Assembly (NCBI GenBank): GCA_963921425.1
Contig: OY992832.1
Span: 18,140,835 to 18,204,834 of the forward strand
Direction: 5' to 3'
DNA from: Dryas octopetala
Taxonomy: Eukaryota > Streptophyta > Magnoliopsida > Rosales > Rosaceae
Length of the DNA stretch: 64,000 nt
Shown: positions 58,137 through 64,000 of the stretch, piece by piece
Numbering within the stretch: position 1 is the first letter of the stretch
How the letters are laid out: the number at the start of each line of letters is the position of its first letter
Program-made: the position numbers and the translations under genes
Notes under the pieces: generated by a model
What the model was told of the DNA's origin: nothing
What the model saw: only the letters and a program-made list of their open reading frames with translations
Database searches by the model: none

Positions 58137-61100
58137 GTGGTATCAGAGCTTCACAACGAGGCCTGATTTGAGAAGTAGTGAGCAAGTGAAACACTGAGAG
58201 ACAAAGCGTGTTTGAGTGAAACACTGAGTGTGAGAAAAAAAAAATAGAGAGTTTCCGTAAGAGAGAAACACGAGAGAAAAGAGAGATGGCAGAAGGAAGT
58301 AATGGGAAGTATGCGAATCCTGGCATTCCGATGTTCGATGGCCATTACGAACATTGGGCAAAGCTAATGGAGAATTTTCTGCGTTCCAAGGAGTATTGGA
58401 ATCTTGTGCAGAATGGTATTCTTACAGTGGCTGAAGGAGCAGATCCTACAGAAGCACAACAAAGTCTGATTGATGAGCAGACGTTGAAGGACTTGAAGAT
58501 AAAGAATTATCTTTATCAGGCTATCCCTCGAGAAATCTTGGAGACAATCCTGGAAGATAATAACTCCAAGCAAATCTGGGATGCAATGAAGCAGAAATAC
58601 CAAGGTTCATCAAAAGTCCGACAAGCGCAGCTTCAAGCATTGAAAAGGGAGTATAAATTGCTCAGCATGAAGGAGGGAGAAAAGGTAGACAGCTACATGT
58701 CAAGAACCCTAGCTGTGGTGAACAAGATAAAAATCAATGGTGAACAATTGGAGCCGAGTGCAGTGGTAGGAAAAATCTTGAGATCAATGACGACTAAGTT
58801 TAACTATGTCGTATGTTCGATAGAGGAATCACATGATTTAAGCACCTTGAACATCAATGAGCTTCATGGGAGTTTACTCGTCCACGAACAGAGGATGCAA
58901 GGGCAAGAAGAGGAGGAACAAGCCTTGAAAGTTGTCATTGCTGGTGAACGGTCTGGAGCAAAGGAGGAAGACAGGTTTGTTGCAAGAGGTCGAGGTCGTG
59001 AAACTTTAGAGGAAGAGGAAGGGGTCGAGGAAGAGCTTTCAACAAAGCCACTGTGGAGTGTTACAGATGCCACAAGTTAGGACATTTCCAATATGAATGT
59101 CCCAACTATGCTCATTATGTCGAGTATGCTGAGTTAGATGAAGACCAAGAGATGTTGCTCATGGCCTATGTTGAGACACAAGATTCCAGAAGAGAAGCGG
59201 TGTGGTTCTTAGACTCAGGTTGTAGCAACCACATGAGTGGAGACAAACGGTGGTTCATTGAGCTTGATCACACCTTTAGGCATTCAGTAAAGCTGGGAAA
59301 CAACTCAAAGATGGCTGTCATGGGAAAAGGAAATATCAGAATGCAATTTGAAGGCAAAACTCAGGTGATCACCGAGGTATTTTACATTCCTGAGCTAAAG
59401 AATAATCTGCTTAGCATTGGGCAGCTTCAAGAGAAAAATTTGGCCATTTTGATTCAATGTAATACCTGTAAAATCTATCATCCAATCAAGGGGCTAATTA
59501 TGCAAACACATATGTCTGTAAACCGAATGTTTGTGTTGCTGGCCTCTATGCCTATTAATGCTCCAGGGTCGACTTGTTTTCAAGCATCATCAGATGATTC
59601 AACAACAAATCTATGGCACCAGAGGTTTGGTCATCTTAACATGAAAGGATTACGGACGTTGGCATATAGAAGTATGGTCACAGGCTTACCAATGCTGAAA
59701 GCTAGCTCCAAAGTATGTCCTGACTGTGTTGTGGGGAAGCAACACCGTGATCCTTTTCCAAAGAAAAGTTCGTGGAGAGCCTCTCAGCCATTGCAGCTTA
59801 TACACTCAGACATCTGTGGTCCAATTACTCCATAATCCAACAGCCACAAGAGGTATATAATTACGTTTATTGATGATCATAGTCGTAAGATGTGGACGTA
59901 TTTTTTGCATGCTAAGTCAGAGGCATTTGCGGTGTTTAAAAATTTCAAAAGCATGGTAGAAAAAGAGACAAAGAACTATATTTGTTGTTTGCGTACTGAC
60001 CGAGGTAGGGAATTCACCTCATCTGAGTTCAACAATTTTTGTAGTTCAAATGGGATCGGTAGACAACTCACTGCGGCTTACTCTCCACAACAAAATGGAG
60101 TCGCAGAGAGAAGAAACCCAACCCTAATGAACATGGTGAGGTGTTTGTTGATTGCAAAGGAGGTTCCAAAATTATTCTGGCCAGAAGCGGTGAATTGGGC
60201 AGTGCATGTGCTCAATAGGTGTCCTACATCAGCAATACAAGATAAAACACCTGAGGAAGCATGGAATGGAATCAAGCCTTCGGTGGAATACTTCAAAGTG
60301 TTTGGGTGCATCGGGCACGTTCACATACCTGCTGTCCAAAGAAAGAAACTTGATGATAAGAGCTTCAAGTGTGTGTTCTTGGGGGTTAGTGAAGAATCCA
60401 AAGTTTTTCGAATGTATGATCCAGAGTCCAAGAAGATTGTCATAAGCCGAGATGTGGTTTTTGAAGAGGAAGGAAAATGGAGCTGGGCCAAAACAAGTGA
60501 ACAAGCCCGCTGCGATGTTTTTGAGTGGGGAGATGAAGGAAAATAAAGAGAAGAAGCTGTGGAGGAAGAGGTAGAAGACGAAGAAAATGGAGCAAACAAT
60601 TCAAGCTCGCCTACACCAACAGATGTGACAAATCCAGTTCAAGGGAGGAGAAGAAGAGAACCGGTGTGGATGGAGGATTATGTGACTGGTGAAGGCTTGT
60701 CCGACGAAGAAGATGAGGTACAACAACTACAACAACTTGCTATGTTCGCTGAAAATGATCCAACAAATTTTGAAGAAGCTGTTAAGAGCCCAACTTGGAG
60801 AGAAGTTATGGACCGAGAAATTCAAGCTATAGAAAGGAATGGTACATGGGAACTAACTGAGTTGCCAAGAGGAGCAAAGAAGATAGGTGTTAAATGGATT
60901 TTCAAGACCAAGCTGAACGAGAAGGGAGAGGTGGATAAATGTAAGGCTCGGCTTGTAGCCAAGGGATACACACAGCAAGTCGGTATCGACTACACTGAGG
61001 TATTTGCTCCTGTTGCTCGTTGGGACACTATTCGACTAATACTTACACTTGCAGCTAATCGAAGTTGGAAAGTATATCAACTTGATGTTAAAAGTGCATT

Positions 61101-62327
61101 TTTGCATGGTGAGATCAGTGAGGAAGTGTTTGTGGACCAGCCACGTGGTTATGAGGTGAAGGGTGAAGAGAGCAAAGTTTACAAATCGAAGAAAGCACTC
61201 TACGGGCTTAAACAAGCCCCGCGAGCCTGGTTCAGTAAGATCGAATCCTATTTCATCAAGGAGGGGTTTGAGAGATGCTTGAGTGATCACACACTTTTCA
61301 CAAAGAAGGGCAAAGATGGAGGTACTCTTATAACCAGCTTGTATGTCGATGACCTTATTTTCACAGGAAACAATAAGCTAATGTTTGAGGAGTTCAAGAG
61401 TTCAATGAAAGAAGAATTTGATATGTCTGATCTTGGTTGTATGAAGTACTTTCTTGGAGTGGAGGTGGTGCAAAGCTCAGCTGGGATTTTCATAAGTCAA
61501 AAGAAGTATGCCAATGAAGTACTGAAGAGATTTGGAATGAAGCAAAGTAATTCTGTGAAAAATCCCATTGTTCCTGGAAATAGACTTTCTATAGATGAAG
61601 GAGGCACAAGGATTAATTCCACTGTCTACAAGCAAATGGTGGGTAGTCTTATGTACTTGACTGCCACCAGACCCGATCTCATGTATGTAGTGAGCTTGAT
61701 AGCTCGCTTCATGGAAGCCCCTACTGTGTTGCATCAACAAGCAGTAAAAAGAGTGTTTCGATATTTGAAGGGGACAACTGAGTTGGGGATACTCTACAGA
61801 AAAGGAGGAGAATGAAGCTTATTTGCTTATTCAGATAGTGATTATGCTGGTGATCTTGATGGCCGCAAAAGCACTTCGGGGTATGTTTTTAAAATGAGCT
61901 CTGGAGCTGTAGCATGGAGTTCCAAGAAGCAACCAGTTGTGTCTCTTTCCACCACCGAAGCAGAGTTCATTGCTGCTGCTGCGTGTGCCTGTCAGAGTGT
62001 GTGGATGCAGCGAGTGCTTGGGAAGCTTGGACTTAAGCAAAGTAAGTGCACTATATTCTGTGATAATAACTCAGCTATTAAACTCTCGAAGAATCCTGTT
62101 ATGCATGGTAGAAGTAAGCATATCGATGTTCGATTTCATTTTCTTCGAGACCTGGTTAATAATGGAGTAGTAGAATTGGTGCATTGTGGCTCAAAGGATC
62201 AGTTGGCCGACATTTTAACAAAGCCTTTGAAGCTGGATTTATTCTTGAAGATGAGAGAGCAGCTTGGTGTGTGCAGTGCTCAAGTAGTAAACTGACTGTA
62301 TGTTTACAGTACAGTTTAAGGGAGGAT

Positions 62328-62583
62328 TGTTAGGAAGTTTTGGTTGCAATGTTGACCAAGTCCTAGGCTCCTATCTATTCTGTTATATGTTCTTGTTAAT
62401 AATCCCTGACTTGTAGGGAAAGCTGTTTTTGAATTGTTCTTAGCCACGTTGTTAGGTTGTGCAGTACGTGGGTGCACACTTTTGAATCATTCCTGTTTTG
62501 TTTGGCTATATAATAGCCTCTGTTGAGATTCAATAATACTAAGCTTGAGAGCTACCAAAACTATCTTCTTTTAGTTTCTAACA
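62328..62583 (+). repeat. right LTR of the Ty1-copia element
   Basis: 256 bp, the same ends as the left copy, with three substitutions between the two by eye (about 1.2 per cent). Confidence 0.95.
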
Positions 62584-62734
62584 CTCAATACTGCAACCAA
62601 AAGCATTTTGGTCATTTTTTGAATTTGTAAAATGAAAAACCGTTTTGTAAAACGTTACCAAACGCACCCTAAAGTTTTCTTCAATCCTTGCTATTTTGCT
62701 TCTCTTGACATTGTTTAGTTTTCAATCTTATAGT

Positions 62735-63062
62735 CTTGCATTACTAAATGCACAAATGTCTATTGAAAGTATCTTTTATTCTCACTTTGCCCTTTTAAAC
62801 TTTAATCTTCTCACTTTGTCTCTCAAACTTTACAAATCTCATATTCTGTCAAGTCCTTCAATGACTCCGTTAAAAAATCCGACGTGTCGCTTACATGGAT
62901 GAGTGATATGTCAGTTTTTTTGACAGAATCATTGATAGACTTGAATGAATATGACTTACTAAAAGAATTTGTAAAGTTTGAGGAGACAAAGTGAGAAGAT
63001 TAAACTTTAAGATGGTAAGGTAAAAATAAAAATGACTTTTAAGGGATATTTATGCGAATAAG
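62735..63062. mobile_element. MITE-like inverted-repeat element
   Basis: The left arm (cttttattctcactttg, aaactttaatcttctcactttgtc, aaactttacaaat) is the inverse of the right arm (atttgtaaagtttgagg, gacaaagtgagaagatt). Arms are about 110-130 bp around a short centre with cgacgtgtcgc. The ends are approximate and no target duplication was identified. Non-coding. Confidence 0.6.
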
Positions 63063-63380
63063 CCTTACAAAAACAAGCAAAGAATTTATTTTCTAAACAA
63101 TATGACATACGTCCATCAAATATATGGTCGCACATACCTTTGGGCATTTACAAATGTCGTCCCATAAAATTATATTTAATGCCTATGATTTTTATTTAAA
63201 TTTTTTTATAACAAATCAGTTGTGAGGGTATGATAGCTAGTTTAGTAAGATGATAAAAATAAAATTATATCTTTATTGAGACAACCATTCTGGTGGTATG
63301 ATAAGGTTTTAGTTTTACTGTAACTCTAAGTGAGTAGGGCAGTGGGGATAATAATTTTAGTTTGGATGAGAAAGCAAGAA
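63063..63380. other. AT-rich spacer
   Basis: Nothing recognised between the MITE and the tRNA gene. It includes the immediate 5' flank of the tRNA gene. Confidence 0.5.
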
Positions 63381-63452
63381 GGGCATTTGGTCTAGTGGTA
63401 TGATTCTCGCTTAGGGTGCGAGAGGTCCCGAGTTCAATTCTCGGAATGCCCC
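63381..63452 (+). tRNA. tRNA-Pro (anticodon AGG)
   Basis: 72 nt folding as a cloverleaf. The acceptor stem is gggcatt/aatgccc, the anticodon stem ctcgc/gcgag with loop ttagggt (anticodon AGG, proline), and the T stem ccgag/ctcgg with loop ttcaatt; c is the discriminator base. The internal promoter boxes look intact (A box around tggtctagtgg, B box ggtcccgagttcaattc). A T-rich run follows at 63454-63469, fitting RNA polymerase III termination. No intron. Confidence 0.95.
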
Positions 63453-63797
63453 CTTTATTTACTTTTTTCATATGCTTCATTTGATGGAGCACTTTCTTCA
63501 CTTTTTCTCTTTGTTTCTGATGAACAATTGAAGATGGGTCTGATTGAAATCTCTAAAATCCGATCCATGTTTTAATGTGTTAGAACTCTGAGCATTGTTT
63601 GAGATATAATGTGAGAAAAAAATATCGTGATCTTGATAGCTAATTTTGAACACTCCAAATAAAGAAGCATTTGGGTTTCAAGTTTCAACAGAGATGCCCA
63701 AAGAGTTTGAGGTTCTGAATAAAGACACCAGCCAACCCCAGTTTAGGAAAGTCCTCCAAAAACCAAAGGCTGACAAACCCTATGAAGGCTATGATCC
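63453..63797. other. spacer 3' of the tRNA gene
   Basis: Contains a 66-codon plus-strand frame at 63646-63846 without recognisable domain. It overlaps the possible minus-strand terminal exon. It may hold the 3' untranslated region of that gene. Confidence 0.35.
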
Positions 63798-64000
63798 CTA
63801 TCCCATTAACCAAATGCAAGTTATTTCCATGGCTTTCTGTATCTGATCGAGCTTTGTCAATGAAGTCACACACACAGTAATATACATACAGGGATAGCTG
63901 ATAAAACAGACTGAAACAACAACATAGCTTAGCACTGGACTTACCTTGTCACAAAATTCTTTGTAGGCAGATTTAGACACACAGATCCCAATGGAGCAAA
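63798..64000 (-). CDS. possible last two exons of an unidentified minus-strand gene (cut by window edge)
   Basis: On the minus strand a frame from the window edge reads CSIGICVSKSAYKEFCDK up to a gtaagt donor (exon about 64000-63945). It could join to a short last exon (63851-63798, after a caaag acceptor) reading LDQIQKAMEITC and IWLMG, then a stop. Phase and splice signals agree. I do not recognise the family, and too little is visible to be sure it is coding. Confidence 0.3.
   Translation of the reverse strand, partial: CSIGICVSKSAYKEFCDKVSPVLSYVVVSVCFISYPCMYITVCVTSLTKLDQIQKAMEITCIWLMG

Larger units (their letters stand above)
57881..62583 (+). mobile_element. Ty1-copia LTR retrotransposon, full length but broken
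   Basis: A 4.7-kb element with two 256-bp LTRs and a perfect 5-bp target duplication ctcaa (57876-57880 and 62584-62588). A primer-binding site tggtatcagagc follows the left LTR, and a purine-rich tract precedes the right LTR. Recognisable parts in copia order are gag with a CCHC knuckle (about 58.3-59.1 kb), protease (DSGCSNHMS, about 59.2 kb), integrase (HQRFGHLN and QQNGVAERRN, about 59.6-60.2 kb), reverse transcriptase (YVDDLIFTG, about 60.8-61.5 kb) and RNase H (LSTTEAEF, about 61.8-62.2 kb). The coding region carries about three or four breaks, so it is a fossil. The LTRs differ at only three positions, pointing to insertion within roughly the last million years. Confidence 0.95.

Noticed and set aside
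58286-62295. Copia gag and polymerase frames as host genes
   Set aside because: They lie between matched LTRs with a target duplication and show gag, integrase, reverse transcriptase and RNase H motifs of a broken retrotransposon.
1-64000. A biosynthetic or defence gene cluster
   Set aside because: Only three unrelated complete host genes are present; their families and spacing give no sign of joint function.

Overview
The window is nuclear DNA of a flowering plant, almost certainly a eudicot. I lean towards a woody rosid, possibly Rosaceae, but cannot prove it. The grounds are genes split by many GT-AG introns, plant-specific families (auxin response factor, MLO), an AT-rich background with CT/GA and AT microsatellites, and a dense load of plant transposons (hAT, long-TIR foldback elements, MITEs, Ty1-copia, TRIM, LINE). 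I see nothing bacterial and no CRISPR array.

Layout. 1-3.2 kb: transposon debris, including a large inverted repeat made of two opposed hAT-derived copies. 3.28-3.41 kb: a 64-bp-arm hairpin resembling a plant microRNA precursor. 3.8-10.0 kb (+): isovaleryl-CoA dehydrogenase (IVD), 14 exons, 408 aa, complete. 11.3-17.2 kb (-): ARF4, 12 exons, 799 aa, complete, with two tasiR-ARF target sites; it converges on IVD. 17.3-28 kb: gene-poor, with MITEs and tandem repeats. 28.0-33.2 kb: a hAT DNA transposon with an 8-bp target duplication and a reconstructable four-exon, 988-aa transposase. 33.2-37.7 kb: AT-rich, no gene seen. 37.7-48.0 kb (-): an MLO3-like seven-transmembrane gene, 15 exons, 550 aa, whose last three exons are tandemly duplicated downstream. 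A non-autonomous hAT element sits inside the proximal duplicate, and the distal duplicate preserves the empty site. 49.3-54.3 kb: a LINE tail, a minisatellite and two foldback elements. 55.7-56.6 kb: a TRIM-like LTR element in a 240-bp tandem array whose left LTR is of a different sequence. 57.4 kb: a fragment of an MCTP (multi-C2) gene. 57.9-62.6 kb: a young Ty1-copia element, broken. 63.4 kb: tRNA-Pro(AGG). The right edge may hold the last two exons of a minus-strand gene.

The three host genes are not a functional unit: leucine catabolism in mitochondria, auxin-controlled transcription, and a plasma-membrane MLO protein. They are ordinary chromosomal neighbours separated by transposon-rich DNA. 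The observations most worth following are the duplicated alternative C-terminal cassette of the MLO gene, the unassigned hairpin 5' of IVD, the mosaic TRIM insertion and the apparently complete hAT element with its non-autonomous relatives. I did not find a clear new multi-gene system.
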